This document shows positions 9,143 through 18,920 of a DNA stretch of 64,000 nucleotides, in pieces; position 1 is the stretch's first letter, and every line of letters begins with the position of its first letter. A model generated the notes under the pieces. The model saw only the letters and a program-made list of their open reading frames with translations, was not told the origin of the DNA and did not search any database. The DNA is taken from positions 62,001 through 126,000 of the forward strand of contig NCEV01000009.1 of the NCBI GenBank assembly GCA_002280875.1, read 5' to 3'. The stretch is from Caulobacter sp. 32-67-35 (GTDB lineage: Bacteria > Pseudomonadota > Alphaproteobacteria > Caulobacterales > Caulobacteraceae). A program made the translations under genes and the position numbers.

Positions 9143-10143
9143 TAACCCAGCTTCTCAGCCGCCCATGGCGCGAAATAGGTGATGATCCCGGCCGCGCCGG
9201 CGCGCTTGAAGGCGGTCAGGCTTTCGAGGATGGCGCGTTCCTCGTCGATCCAGCCGTTCAGGCCGGCGGCCTTGATCATCGCGTACTCGCCCGACACCTG
9301 GAAGGCGTAGGTGGGCATGCGGAACTCGTCGACCAGGCGGCGCAGGATATCCAGATACGGCATGCCCGGCTTGACCATGACCATGTCGGCCCCTTCAGCG
9401 ATGTCGAGCGCGACCTCGCGGAGGGCTTCCTCGGTGTTGGCCGGATCCATCTGGTAGGTCTTCTTGTCGCCCTGGCCGGCGGAGAGCTTGGCCGAGCCGA
9501 TGGCGTCGCGGTACGGGCCATAGAAGGCTGAGGCGTACTTGGCGGCGTAGGACATGATCATCGTGTCCTGGAAATTGGCGCCTTCCAGGGCCGCGCGCAG
9601 GGCGCCGATGCGGCCGTCCATCATGTCGGACGGGGCCAGGATATCGGCGCCGGCCTGCGCCTGCATCAGGCCCTGCTCGATCAGGCGCTCGATGGTCGGA
9701 TCGTTGAGAATCCTGCCGCCCTCGACCACGCCGTCGTGGCCGTGGTCGGTAAAGGGGTCCAGCGCCACGTCGCACATGATCCCGACCTCGGGGGCGGCGT
9801 CCTTCATGGCCTTGACGGCGCGCGGGATGACGCCGTCGGGATCGGCGGCGATCGAGCCGGTCGCGTCCTTCCGGGCCCCGTCGATGTGCGGGAAGATCGC
9901 GATGGCGGGGATGCCCAGGTCGCGGGCGCGTATGGCAGCCTTGGCCGCTTCCTTGACGCTCAGGCGTTCGACGCCGGGCATGGAGGCTACGGGGATCACG
10001 CCTTCGCCTTCGTGCACCACCATCGACCAGATGAGGTCGGACGGGCGCACTTCGGTCTCACGGACGAGGCGGCGGGTCCAGTCGGCCTGGCGAACGCGGC
10101 GCAGACGGGTGGCGGGGTAGGGGGCGAGCGGAGGCGTGGTCAT
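9142..10143 (-). CDS. hemB: Delta-aminolevulinic acid dehydratase (porphobilinogen synthase)
   Basis: HemB condenses two 5-aminolevulinate molecules to porphobilinogen in tetrapyrrole synthesis. The 333-residue protein is full length. It contains the metal/active-site segment VGIMCDVALDPFTDHGHDG, the Schiff-base lysine regions (SYAAKYASAFYGPYRDA and MVMVKPGMPYLDI) and QVSGEYAMIKAA. The cysteine-rich zinc site of animal and yeast enzymes is replaced by the aspartate type, as in other alphaproteobacteria. It heads an operon with the AraC gene. hemA, the preceding enzyme, is also in this window at about 17 kb. Confidence 0.96.
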   Translation of the reverse strand: MTTPPLAPYPATRLRRVRQADWTRRLVRETEVRPSDLIWSMVVHEGEGVIPVASMPGVERLSVKEAAKAAIRARDLGIPAIAIFPHIDGARKDATGSIAADPDGVIPRAVKAMKDAAPEVGIMCDVALDPFTDHGHDGVVEGGRILNDPTIERLIEQGLMQAQAGADILAPSDMMDGRIGALRAALEGANFQDTMIMSYAAKYASAFYGPYRDAIGSAKLSAGQGDKKTYQMDPANTEEALREVALDIAEGADMVMVKPGMPYLDILRRLVDEFRMPTYAFQVSGEYAMIKAAGLNGWIDEERAILESLTAFKRAGAAGIITYFAPWAAEKLG

Positions 10144-10204
10144 CTCTAGGGTTTCGCGCGGTCGGGGCCGCGAGGCAAGGCGCCCCCGCCCTTAAGTGAG
10201 CGTC

Positions 10205-10663
10205 CTAGCGAGTCGCCGTTGACGCGATGATCGAAGCTGCATCGACGCGCGTCCAGATCTGCGACTTGCAGATAATGCCGCCCAGCACACAGCCCTTGGC
10301 GCGCAGGGTATTGGTGTCCAGCACCTCGGCGGCGCCCGAGAAGGTCATGTTCAGGTCCGGCACAAAGACCTTGCCGCGCCAGGCGCCGTTCTTGTCGGGG
10401 GCGAAGTCCCTCAGAAGCCTCAGGCCGACCAGGTTGGGCGAGCCGCCTTTGCGGGCGTCGGCCTTGGCGCGGTCGCTGGCCCAGATAACGACGCCGCAAG
10501 CGGTTTCGCCGCAGTCCTTGATTTCAAGATGGACGCTGTCCTTTGGATTGCGCCAAACACCATAGGTGCGCGCGGTGTCGGCCGCGCTGGCCGCGTGAGC
10601 GGAAACCGAGGCCATGCCAAGGGTCGCCGAGACCGCGATCACGGCGAGTTTCACGATACGCAT
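10205..10663 (-). CDS. Secreted DUF2147 domain protein (copy 1)
   Basis: A signal peptide (MRIVKLAVIAVSATLG up to SAHA) is followed by a single DUF2147 domain of about 115 residues, starting GVWRNPKDSVHLEIKDCG and ending CKSQIWTRVD. The domain has unknown function and is usually periplasmic. Four conserved cysteines (in CGETACG, KGCVLG and IICKSQ) could form disulphides. I chose the ATG at 10663 because it gives the signal peptide, whereas the longer frame does not. A close paralogue lies 2.3 kb upstream on the same strand, on the other side of the broken monooxygenase gene. Confidence 0.85.
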   Translation of the reverse strand: MRIVKLAVIAVSATLGMASVSAHAASAADTARTYGVWRNPKDSVHLEIKDCGETACGVVIWASDRAKADARKGGSPNLVGLRLLRDFAPDKNGAWRGKVFVPDLNMTFSGAAEVLDTNTLRAKGCVLGGIICKSQIWTRVDAASIIASTATR

Positions 10664-10815
10664 CAAAATCGGCGCCTCCAGGGACCCGCAGAATTGGGGG
10701 CGACCCGGAAGATTAGCAAGAGGCCGCGCGTCTGACGCGATCTCCTGACATGTCACGGGGCATTCGCTGGAGCGGCCGGATCGCGAAAATCCGACCGCTC
10801 AAACTCCGGTGGGCC

Positions 10816-12318
10816 TCAGGAATAGACGAAGCTGGCCTCATCAAGATCAATGGCGGGAAGCTCGTCTTTCTCCAGCCAGTAGTCCTGGGTGTGACGCCAT
10901 TCGGGCTTGTCGCCGGCCTTGGGCAACAGATGCATGCCGCGCATCAGGTAGCCCGGATTGAAGTTTTCGGGATCGATCCAGCCGGACAGCGGCATATCCC
11001 TGTCCTCTGGACGCAGGGCGACTTCGACCTGTCTGACGCCCTTCTCGTCCATGTGGGCCAGCAGCCGGCAGACGAAGTCGGCGATCAGATCGGCCCGCAG
11101 GGTCCAGCTGGCGCGGAAATAGCCGAAGACCCAGACCATGTTGGGCACGCCGGTGAACATCATGCCGCGATAGGTGACGGTGTCGGCGAAGTTCAGCGGC
11201 TTGCCGTCGACGACGAAGTCGATGTCGCCCAGGACGTTCAGGTTGAAGCCCGTGGCTGTGATGATGATGTCGGCGTCGAGGGTCTCACCCGATTTCAGCA
11301 GCAGACCGGTCGGGGTGAACCGCTCGATCTCATCGGTCACTACCGAGGCCTTGCCCGAGGCGATGCCCTGGAACAGGTCGCCGTCGGGCACGAAAGCGAT
11401 CCGCTGACGCCAGGGGCGATAGCGCGGCGTGAAATGCTTGGCGATATCGAAGTCCTCGCCCAGGAAGGCCTTCACACCCTCCAGCAGTTCGGCCTTGACC
11501 ACCTCGGGCTCCGCGACGGCGCGATGGGTGAACATCTCCTGGTCGAACAGGGCCTTGCGACGAACGATCTCGTGGATCCAGGTTTCGTCGATCTGCAGTT
11601 CGCGCAGGGTGTTGGCTAGGTCGTTCTCATTGCGGCCGGGCACAAAATAGGTGGGCGAACGCTGCAGCAGGGTGACGTGACCGCAGTCGCCGGCGATGGC
11701 CGGCACCAGGGTGGCCGCCGTGGCTCCTGAGCCGATGACCACGACCTTCTTGCCCTTGTAGTCAAGGTTTTCGGGCCATTACTGCGGGTGGATGATCTGG
11801 CCCTTATAATCGCTCATGCCAGGCCATTGCGGTGTGTAGCCCTGCTGCTGTCGGTAGTAACCCTGGCACATCCACAGGAAATTGGTGGTGAAGCGCTGGA
11901 CCGCGCCGTCGCTGCGGGTGACGTCCAGGGTCCACAGCTTGTCCTGACTGGACCAGCTGGCGTGGGTGATCTTGTGGCCATAGCGGATGTGGCGGGCCAG
12001 ATCATTGTCCTCGATCACCTCGCCCATGTATTTGAGGATTTCGGCCGCGCTGGCGATGGGCGGCCCGACCCACGGCTTGAAGCGGTAGCCGAAAGTATAG
12101 AGGTCGCTGTCGGAGCGGATGCCGGGATAGGTATGGCTGCGCCAGGTTCCCCCGAAATCGCCCAGGGCTTCGAGTACGACGAACCGCGCGCCCGGGCGTT
12201 GCTGGGTCAGATGATAGGCTCCGCCGACTCCGGATATGCCAGCGCCGACGATGATGACGTCGAAATGTTCGATAGATTGCTGTTGCGGCGCTCTTTCGAG
12301 CATGGAGGTGTCCGTCAT
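10816..12318 (-). pseudogene. Flavin-containing monooxygenase (Baeyer-Villiger type) with an in-frame stop codon
   Basis: The two open parts are in the same frame and separated only by a TAA at 11779-11781. Together they encode about 500 residues of a FAD/NADPH monooxygenase. The FAD motif is GAGISGVGG near the N-terminus, the NADPH motif is GSGATAATL, and the C-terminal half has the usual ITATGFNLN. The text around the stop reads HPQ-stop-WPENLDYKG, where family members have an ordinary residue, so one substitution accounts for it. The start is taken at 12318 (MTDTSMLERAPQQQ). With the stop read literally only the FAD-binding third is made. Confidence 0.88.
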
Positions 12319-12510
12319 GCGCGTCTTCCCTGAGCGGAGGACCGTCAGAGACCCGCCGCGTGTCCTCGCCAAAGTCGACGCCTCTGCGGGCGCCTAACTA
12401 AACACTGTAAACCTACACGCTGCCGCGAGGTTTGATAGGGATCAAGCGACTTGTTTTCGACAGGCGCGCGAGGGCCTTGTCGCCGCCGGACCTTCAGCCG
12501 GCGCAGAAGC

Positions 12511-12954
12511 TTAGCTGGAGACCCGGCTGGTTCCGGCGGTGACGGTGTCGACACGGGTCCAGATCTGCGACTTGCACAGCACCTTACCCAAGACGCAGCC
12601 CTTCGCGCGCATGGTGCGGGCGTCAATGAATTCGGCGGTGCCCGACAGGGTGACCTTCAGGGTCGGCACAAAAACCTTGCCGCGCATCGCGCCGTTGCCG
12701 ATGGGCTCGAACTCGCGCAGCAACTGTTGACCGATCAGGGTGTCATAGCCGCTCTTGCGAGCGTCGGCCTGGGCCTTCGGGCTTGCATAGACAACCACGC
12801 CACAGGTGCTGGCGCCGCAGCTCTTGATCTCGACCCGGACGTTGTCCTTGGGGTTGCGCCACACGCCATGACCCTCGCCGCCGGCATGGGCGGGAGCGGA
12901 TGCGAAACCAACGAGCGCGGCGAGCGCGACAAAGAAAAGCTTGAGCTTACGCAT
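12511..12954 (-). CDS. Secreted DUF2147 domain protein (copy 2)
   Basis: This is the paralogue of the gene at 10205-10663, with the same layout: a signal peptide (MRKLKLFFVALAALVGF to PAHA) and one DUF2147 domain (GVWRNPKDNVRVEIKSCG to CKSQIWTRVD). The two domains share most residues, including the cysteines in CGASTCGV and KGCVLGKVLCK. The function is unknown and the location is probably periplasmic. The start at 12954 gives the signal peptide. Gene pair and spacing suggest duplication, with the monooxygenase gene in between. Confidence 0.85.
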   Translation of the reverse strand: MRKLKLFFVALAALVGFASAPAHAGGEGHGVWRNPKDNVRVEIKSCGASTCGVVVYASPKAQADARKSGYDTLIGQQLLREFEPIGNGAMRGKVFVPTLKVTLSGTAEFIDARTMRAKGCVLGKVLCKSQIWTRVDTVTAGTSRVSS

Positions 12955-13212
12955 GACGAAACAGTGACGCCTCCAGGGAGCGTGATCTGAGGTCAAAGCG
13001 GATGGTTATCAAGGGGGTGTGGCATTCAAGGCGCTACACAAGGTGTAACAGTGGATTTCAGGTTACAGGGCCGCTCACGGTGGTCGCGGGCGCCGAGCGC
13101 GACGATTGGGCAAAGTCAGGCGCGGCGCCGTTGACATCCTGGTAGCCGCACGGCACGTCCTGCAGCAACGAGAGGCAAGGGCGGTTCTGCCCTTCACGGG
13201 AGGATTTCGCGC

Positions 13213-14250
13213 ATGGATTTCGCGCTCAGCGACGATCAGATCGCCATCCAGGACGCCGCGCGCGCCTTCGCCGAAGGACAGCTTGCCCCGCATTCGGCGG
13301 AATGGGACGAGAAGAAGCACTTCCCGGTCGACGTGCTCCGCCAGGCCGCCGAGCTCGGCTTCGCTGGAATCTATGTGCAGGAAGACGTCGGCGGCACAGG
13401 TCTGAGCCGCCTGGACGCCTCGATCATTTTCGAGGCCCTGTCCTACGGCGATGTGCCGACTGCCGCATATTTGACCATTCACAACATGGCTGCGTGGATG
13501 ATCGACCGCTTTGGTTCCGAGGATCTGCGCCGGCGCTATCTGCCGCGCCTGACCACCATGGAGCTGATCGCCAGCTATTGTCTGACCGAGCCGGGCTCAG
13601 GTTCAGACGCGGCCAATATGCGCACTTCAGCCCGGCTGGACGGCGATCACTACGTCCTGAACGGCGGCAAGGCCTTCATCTCGGGCGGCGGTGTTTCGGA
13701 CGTCTATGTGGTGATGGCCCGCACCGGAGGCGACGGGGCCAAGGGCGTCTCGGCCTTCGTCGTCGAGAAGGGGACGCCCGGCCTCACCTTCGGGGCCAAT
13801 GAGCGCAAGATGGGCTGGAACAGCCAGCCGACCGCCCAGGTCAATTTCGACGATTGCCGTGTGCCCGTCGCCAACCGCATCGGCCAGGAGGGGGAGGGCT
13901 TTCGCTTCGCCATGATGGGGCTGGATGGCGGCCGCCTGAACATCGCCTCGTGCTCACTGGGCGGGGCGCAGCTCGCCCTCGATACCGCCAAGGCCTATCT
14001 CGAGACCCGTAACCAGTTCGGCAAGCCGCTGGACCCGCAGGCCACCAAGCTGTGCGCCATGGCCAAACGCTTCGCCACCGACGCCGGCTTCCAGGTGGCC
14101 AATGACGCCCTTCAGTTGCATGGAGGGTACGGCTATCTGCAGGACTACCCGCTGGAGCGCATCGTCCGCGACCTGCGGGTGCACCAGATCCTGGAAGGCA
14201 CCAACGAGATCATGCGCGTGATCATAGCGCGCGAGATGTTTCGGCAGTAG
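13213..14250 (+). CDS. Acyl-CoA dehydrogenase, isobutyryl-CoA type, with a probable internal deletion
   Basis: This FAD enzyme introduces a double bond in a short branched acyl-CoA, probably isobutyryl-CoA in valine breakdown. Family blocks are clear: [16 protein letters not shown], the [13 protein letters not shown] segment, [21 protein letters not shown] and [12 protein letters not shown] with the catalytic-base region. The protein has 345 residues against about 380 for relatives. The gap is at residues 273/274 (nt 14031), where QFGKPL runs directly into [17 protein letters not shown]; relatives have roughly 35 residues of helix between them. The reading frame is kept. A GGGAGG ribosome site precedes the ATG. 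Confidence 0.85.
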   Translation: MDFALSDDQIAIQDAARAFAEGQLAPHSAEWDEKKHFPVDVLRQAAELGFAGIYVQEDVGGTGLSRLDASIIFEALSYGDVPTAAYLTIHNMAAWMIDRFGSEDLRRRYLPRLTTMELIASYCLTEPGSGSDAANMRTSARLDGDHYVLNGGKAFISGGGVSDVYVVMARTGGDGAKGVSAFVVEKGTPGLTFGANERKMGWNSQPTAQVNFDDCRVPVANRIGQEGEGFRFAMMGLDGGRLNIASCSLGGAQLALDTAKAYLETRNQFGKPLDPQATKLCAMAKRFATDAGFQVANDALQLHGGYGYLQDYPLERIVRDLRVHQILEGTNEIMRVIIAREMFRQ

Positions 14251-14286
14251 AGCCACGGCCAGCCTCCGCCGAACCCAGGACCAGAC

Positions 14287-14889
14287 GTGATCTATCTCTG
14301 CCGCCACGGCCAGACCGAGTGGAACCGCGAACGCCGCCTGCAGGGGCAGACCGAAGCCGACCTGACGCCTCTGGGGCGCTTGCAGGCCGCGGCCATGGCC
14401 GACCTGCTGCTTGATCTGACCGCGCGCGAACCTTCGGCCGACTGGCGGATCGTCGCCAGCCCGCTGCGTCGGGCGCGCGATACGGCTCAGGCCATCGCTG
14501 ACCGGCTTGGCCGGAAGATCGAGTTCGACGATCGACTCATGGAGCTGACGGTCGGCGAATGGGAGGGGCGTCTCTATGCCGATGTGCAGCGCGAAAATCC
14601 CGAGGCCTTCGACAGTCCCGAATGGTTCTTCACCGCGCCGGGCGGCGAGACCTACGAGCAGGTTATGGCGCGTGTCTCCGACTGGCTGGCCGAGCAGGCC
14701 GCCGAGCCCGGGCGCCGGCTGATCGTGGTCAGCCATGGCATCGCCGGCCGGCTGCTGCGCGGCGCCTATGCTGGTCTGTCGCGCGAAGAGACCCTGGCTC
14801 AGGACGTGCCCCAGGACGCGCTCTATCGATTGCATTGCGGTCAGATTGATCGCCTGGACTGCGAACCCGTCGAGGAACCGGCATGCTGA
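14287..14889 (+). CDS. Histidine phosphatase family protein
   Basis: This 200-residue member of the phosphoglycerate-mutase-like family has the catalytic LCRHGQTEWN at its N-terminus (phosphohistidine in RHG), the SPLRRARDTAQAI arginine segment, the LMELTVGEWEG acid and the second histidine in VVSHGIAGRLLRG. The substrate is unknown; small phosphomonoesters are typical. The GTG start at 14287 fits because the frame begins right at the conserved strand. It lies between two valine catabolism genes and overlaps the next by seven bases, so it is likely in the same transcript. Confidence 0.88.
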   Translation: MIYLCRHGQTEWNRERRLQGQTEADLTPLGRLQAAAMADLLLDLTAREPSADWRIVASPLRRARDTAQAIADRLGRKIEFDDRLMELTVGEWEGRLYADVQRENPEAFDSPEWFFTAPGGETYEQVMARVSDWLAEQAAEPGRRLIVVSHGIAGRLLRGAYAGLSREETLAQDVPQDALYRLHCGQIDRLDCEPVEEPAC

Positions 14890-15938
14890 ACGATACGGCC
14901 GAAATCATTGTCCGCGTTCATAAAAACGTCGGCCGGATCACGCTCAACAGGCCCAAGGCGCTGCATGCCCTGACCCTGGGCATGTGCGAGATCATGATCC
15001 AGACCCTGCTGGACTGGCAGGCCGATCCCGAGATCGATCTGGTGATGATCGACCACACCGGCGAGCGCGGCTTCTGCGCCGGCGGCGACATCCGCATGCT
15101 GGCCGAGAGCGGGGCGGGCGACGGCGTCGCGGCGCGCCGGTTCTTTCACACCGAATACCGGCTCAACCACCTGATGTTCCACTACGACCGCCCCATCGTG
15201 GCGATCATGGACGGGGTGGTGATGGGCGGCGGCGTCGGGATCTCGATGCCGGCCCACTACCGGATCGCCACCGAGCGCACGACCTTCGCCATGCCGGAAA
15301 CCGGCATCGGCCTTTTCCCCGATGTGGGCGGCGGCTGGTACCTGCCGCGCCTGCCGGGCAAGGCGGGGCTGTGGCTGGCCCTGACCGGGGCGCGGATCAA
15401 GGGCGCCGACTGCCTGCGCCTGGGCATCGCCACCCATTTTGTCGAGTTCGGCGCTGTCGAGGGCCTGAAGAAGGCGATCGTCGCCGATCACCGTCGCATC
15501 GACGAGACGTTGAAGATGTTCCGCGCCGACGCCGGCAAGGCCCCGCTGGCCAGTATCGAGCAGGATCTCAACCGCCTGTTCGTCGGCGACAGCGTCGAGC
15601 AGATCTTCGAGTTCCTGGAAATGGATTCCAGCGACTGGGGCAAGACCCAGCTGGCCGCCCTGAAGACCAAGTCGCCCCAGACCCTGAAAGTGGCCTTCCG
15701 GCAACTGGAGCTTGGCGCAGCGGCCGAGGACTTCGCCGAGCACATGGCCATGGAGTACCGGATCGGCGCCCGCGTGGTTCAGAAGCACGACTTCATTGAG
15801 GGCGTCCGCGCGGTGATCGTCGACAAGGACAATGCGCCCAAATGGTCGCCGCCGACTCTCGAAGGTGTGACCGAAGCGATGCTCGACGAGATTTTCGCGC
15901 CGCTGGCGGCCGAAGATGAATGGACGCCGCTGACGTAA
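14883..15938 (+). CDS. 3-hydroxyisobutyryl-CoA hydrolase/enoyl-CoA hydratase family protein
   Basis: The 351-residue crotonase-fold protein has the long C-terminal extension typical of 3-hydroxyisobutyryl-CoA hydrolase, the valine pathway step that removes CoA. The oxyanion-hole segment CAGGDI is at residues 65-70, and the active-site loop reads MPETGIGLFPDVGGGWYLPR. The C-terminal DNAPKWSPPTLEGV is characteristic of this subfamily. The gene is full length and overlaps the phosphatase. With the upstream acyl-CoA dehydrogenase it supports a valine degradation operon. An ordinary enoyl-CoA hydratase role is less likely because of the length. Confidence 0.87.
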   Translation: MLNDTAEIIVRVHKNVGRITLNRPKALHALTLGMCEIMIQTLLDWQADPEIDLVMIDHTGERGFCAGGDIRMLAESGAGDGVAARRFFHTEYRLNHLMFHYDRPIVAIMDGVVMGGGVGISMPAHYRIATERTTFAMPETGIGLFPDVGGGWYLPRLPGKAGLWLALTGARIKGADCLRLGIATHFVEFGAVEGLKKAIVADHRRIDETLKMFRADAGKAPLASIEQDLNRLFVGDSVEQIFEFLEMDSSDWGKTQLAALKTKSPQTLKVAFRQLELGAAAEDFAEHMAMEYRIGARVVQKHDFIEGVRAVIVDKDNAPKWSPPTLEGVTEAMLDEIFAPLAAEDEWTPLT

Positions 15939-15995
15939 GGGATGTCGTAGGCTAACCTAGGCGCAAGAAGAACACTGCCGGTCGGAAGGAATGCC

Positions 15996-16802
15996 ATGCG
16001 TAAGCCGCTTCTCAGTCTCGTCGCCGTGCTCGGGCTCGCCGCGTGCGCCACGGCGCCCATGGGACCGCCACCGCCGCCTCCGCCGCCCTCGGGCCCTGTC
16101 GCGGTCGCGATCCCGTCCAATATCGCCGCCGCCGTCTCCGATCCGACCCGTCCGGCTGCGGACATGGTCCGCGACGCGGACCGGCTGCCGGGCGACATAC
16201 TGACTTTCGCCGGCGTCAGGACGGGATCCAAGGTTGCCGACCTGATCCCGGGCGGTGGCTATTTCACGCGTATCTTCTCCAAGGCCGTCGGTCCCCGGGG
16301 CAAGGTCTATGCGTATGTTCCCGATGAACTGACCAAGCTGGCCAATCGCGAGCCGGCAGTGAACGCGATAGCCCGCGATCCGGCCTACAGGAACGTGTCG
16401 GTGATCCTCAACACCCTCCCGAACTTCTCGACGCCCGAGAAACTGGACCTGGTGTTCACGGCTCAAAACTATCACGACATGCACAACAAGTTCATGGGCC
16501 CGGCCAACCTGGGCGCTGTGAACCGGGCTGTCTTCCGCTCGCTGAAGCCGGGCGGCGTCTATCTGGTCATCGACCACTCGGCCGAGCCGGGCTCGGGCCT
16601 GCGCGACACCGAAACCCTGCACCGCATCGACGGCGCGACGGTCAGATCCGAAGTGACGGCCGCCGGCTTCATCTTCGAGGGCGAAAGCCGGGTCTTGCGT
16701 GACCCGGCCGACAGACGCGCCGCCAGTGTCTTTGACCCCGCGATTCGCGGAAAGACCGACCAATTCGTCTACAAGTTCCGCAAGCCCGCCAGCGCCCGCT
16801 AG
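15996..16802 (+). CDS. Lipoprotein with a class I methyltransferase-like domain
   Basis: The N-terminus is a lipoprotein signal (MRKPLLSLVAVLGLAAC, lipobox LAAC, acylated Cys at 17) followed by a proline run (eight Pro) and then a domain like the predicted methyltransferases of the COG4798 type: MVRDADRLPGD, KVADLIPGGGYFTRIFSKAV (a SAM motif I equivalent) and LVFTAQNYHDMHNK. The last part reads LKPGGVYLVIDHSAEPGSG. A SAM enzyme in the periplasm has no obvious cofactor supply, so the catalytic role is doubtful. It follows the valine genes by 57 bases and is followed by a strong terminator. Confidence 0.8.
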   Translation: MRKPLLSLVAVLGLAACATAPMGPPPPPPPPSGPVAVAIPSNIAAAVSDPTRPAADMVRDADRLPGDILTFAGVRTGSKVADLIPGGGYFTRIFSKAVGPRGKVYAYVPDELTKLANREPAVNAIARDPAYRNVSVILNTLPNFSTPEKLDLVFTAQNYHDMHNKFMGPANLGAVNRAVFRSLKPGGVYLVIDHSAEPGSGLRDTETLHRIDGATVRSEVTAAGFIFEGESRVLRDPADRRAASVFDPAIRGKTDQFVYKFRKPASAR

Positions 16803-16817
16803 CGCCGTTCAAGACAA

Positions 16818-16849
16818 GAGCCGCGCCGGTGAGGCGCGGCTCGCGTTTT
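16818..16849 (+). terminator. Rho-independent terminator after the methyltransferase-like lipoprotein gene
   Basis: A perfect 10-base stem (GAGCCGCGCC / GGCGCGGCTC) with a five-base loop is followed by GCGTTTT. It closes the valine/lipoprotein transcript. Confidence 0.85.
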
Positions 16850-17076
16850 CGAAGGGCGGCCGTGACGCCGCATCGTCATTGATCCGGCCAACTCTGCCGA
16901 AAGAGGCCAATTGTCTCAGCCAGCATGCCGAAGACCTGGCGAGAGCCTACCTGACGCCAATGTCTAAGTAATGGCCCTAGGTGGACAAGGGCCGGCCGTG
17001 CGTGCGAAACGCGATTATCGAATAGGGACCGACAGTCTGACGGGAAACTCCGCCCGGCGATCGAGCAGCGAAAACC

Positions 17077-18303
17077 ATGGATTACAAAGCCGCGTTCCAG
17101 GCCGCGATCGGCCAGATCCGTGACGAAGGCCGTTACCGGGTCTTTGCCGACCTGAAGCGTCGTCGTGGCGCCTTTCCGCATGCGACCTGGACGCGTCCTG
17201 ACGGCGGCGAAAGCGATGTCGTCGTCTGGTGCAGCAACGACTATCTTGGCCAGGGTCAGAACCCCGTCGTGCTGGACGCCATGCACACGGCGATCGATGA
17301 TCACGGCTCGGGGTCTGGGGGCACGCGCAACATCTCCGGCACCAACCACCACCATGTTGAGCTTGAATCCGAACTGGCTGACCTGCATGGCAAGGAAGCG
17401 GCCCTGCTGTTCACTTCGGGCTATGTCTCCAACGAGGCCAGCCTGTCGGTCGTGCAGAAGATTCTGCCGGGCCTGATCATCTTTTCTGACGAACAGAACC
17501 ACGCCTCGATGATCGCGGGCATCCGTAATGGCGGCGGCCCGCGCAAGGTGTTCCGCCACAACGATCTGGCGCATCTGGAAGAGCTGCTGGCGGCGGCTCC
17601 GGCCGACGCGCCCAAGCTGGTGGCGTTCGAGAGCGTCTATTCGATGGACGGCGACATCGCTGATGTCGGCGCGACGGCGGCCCTGGCCAAGAAATACGGC
17701 GCCCTGACCTATCTGGACGAAGTACACGCCGTAGGCATGTACGGTCCGCGCGGCGGCGGCGTCGCCGAGCGCGACGGCGTCATGGACCAGATCGACATCA
17801 TTGAGGGCACCCTGGCCAAGGCGTTCGGCGTCATGGGCGGGTACATCACCGGCAATACCGAGGTGATTGACGCCATCCGCCTGATGGCGTCGGGCTTTAT
17901 CTTCACGACCTCGCTGCCGCCTGCCTTGACTGCTGGCGCCCTGGCCAGCGTCAAGTGGCTCAAGCAGCACCCCGAGGTGCGCGAGATTCACCAGGAACGC
18001 GCTCAGACTCTGAAGGCCATGTTCCAGGCCGCAGGCCTCCCGGTCATGGAAAACGAAAGCCACATCGTGCCGGTGATGGTGGGCGACCCGACGCACACCA
18101 AGCTGATCAGCGACATGCTGCTGGCCGATCACGGCGTATACGTTCAGCCGATCAACTATCCGACCGTGCCGCGCGGCACCGAACGGCTACGCTTCACCCC
18201 GACGCCTTTCCACACCGACGATATGATGCGCAAGCTCGTCGGGGCGATGGAAAAGCTCTGGGCTCATTGCAACGTCGCCCGTATGGGCGGCCACGCCGCC
18301 TGA
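17077..18303 (+). CDS. hemA: 5-aminolevulinate synthase
   Basis: ALAS condenses glycine and succinyl-CoA to 5-aminolevulinate, the alphaproteobacterial entry into heme synthesis, and uses PLP. The 408-residue protein carries the PLP lysine K248 in [13 protein letters not shown], the aspartate-histidine pair in [12 protein letters not shown] and the glycine-rich [12 protein letters not shown] loop. The sequence is complete. The gene stands alone with a 270-base upstream region containing a terminator and a GGCCCT/AGGGCC inverted repeat at 16973-16993. hemB is encoded about 7 kb away. Confidence 0.97.
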   Translation: MDYKAAFQAAIGQIRDEGRYRVFADLKRRRGAFPHATWTRPDGGESDVVVWCSNDYLGQGQNPVVLDAMHTAIDDHGSGSGGTRNISGTNHHHVELESELADLHGKEAALLFTSGYVSNEASLSVVQKILPGLIIFSDEQNHASMIAGIRNGGGPRKVFRHNDLAHLEELLAAAPADAPKLVAFESVYSMDGDIADVGATAALAKKYGALTYLDEVHAVGMYGPRGGGVAERDGVMDQIDIIEGTLAKAFGVMGGYITGNTEVIDAIRLMASGFIFTTSLPPALTAGALASVKWLKQHPEVREIHQERAQTLKAMFQAAGLPVMENESHIVPVMVGDPTHTKLISDMLLADHGVYVQPINYPTVPRGTERLRFTPTPFHTDDMMRKLVGAMEKLWAHCNVARMGGHAA

Positions 18304-18318
18304 GGCGGGGCGAGGGGG

Positions 18319-18759
18319 CTAACGCCCCCGTCGCACGCCCTTGCCCAGGCCGATCTGCTTGGCGAAGTCCGATCGACGCGCTGCATAGGCGGGCGCAACC
18401 ATCGGATAATCGGCTTGCAGGCCCCATTTGCGCCGATAGTCCTCGGGGCTCATATCGTAGTGCGAGCGCAGATAGCGCTTCAGCATTTTCAGGCGTTTTC
18501 CATCCTCCAGGCAGACAATGTAGTCGTGCTGGATCGAGCGGGAAACCGGAACGGCGGGCTTAGCCTTCTCGGCGATGCGCGGTTCTTCAGCGCCATTCAG
18601 GGTCGATAGCGCTCCGTGCACGGTGCGGATCAATTCGGGAATGACTGACTGGGAGACAGTGTTCTGCCCCACATAGGCGGCAACAATATCGGCGCTCAGC
18701 GCCAGAAGGTCGGGAGATTTTCCGCCGTTGATGTCTGCATCCCCGTTTTGCGCCGTCAT
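18319..18759 (-). CDS. MucR/Ros family transcriptional regulator
   Basis: This 146-residue MucR-type regulator has the conserved C-terminal zinc-finger-like DNA-binding domain (IVCLEDGKRLKMLKRYL, then YDMSPEDYRRKWGLQADYPM). In Caulobacter, MucR proteins act with SciP and CtrA on cell-cycle genes; that is knowledge of the family, and I cannot say which paralogue this is. The N-terminus (LLALSADIVAAYVGQNTVS) is the typical oligomerisation region. It converges on hemA and is divergent from glyA, with 161 bases between the two starts. Confidence 0.93.
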   Translation of the reverse strand: MTAQNGDADINGGKSPDLLALSADIVAAYVGQNTVSQSVIPELIRTVHGALSTLNGAEEPRIAEKAKPAVPVSRSIQHDYIVCLEDGKRLKMLKRYLRSHYDMSPEDYRRKWGLQADYPMVAPAYAARRSDFAKQIGLGKGVRRGR

Positions 18760-18920
18760 CGGTAATCGCCCTCTTTGTTGCTACACTGCCTTGGCCGGGC
18801 GGAATCATCGCCTGGCAGGCGACGAACGCGTAACTTTCTCCGAGGTTCCGAGATTGATCGCGGCGCAGAGCCCGTTAAAGAGAGCGCCATCGACTCCCCC
18901 GCAGCGTCTGGAGACCGCCC

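Noticed and set aside
16699..16971. Plus-strand 90-codon frame overlapping the methyltransferase-like gene end
   Set aside because: It crosses a strong terminator and has no motif; a shadow.
16876..18132. A 418-codon frame antisense to hemA
   Set aside because: hemA has a perfect match to the family and the antisense product has no features.
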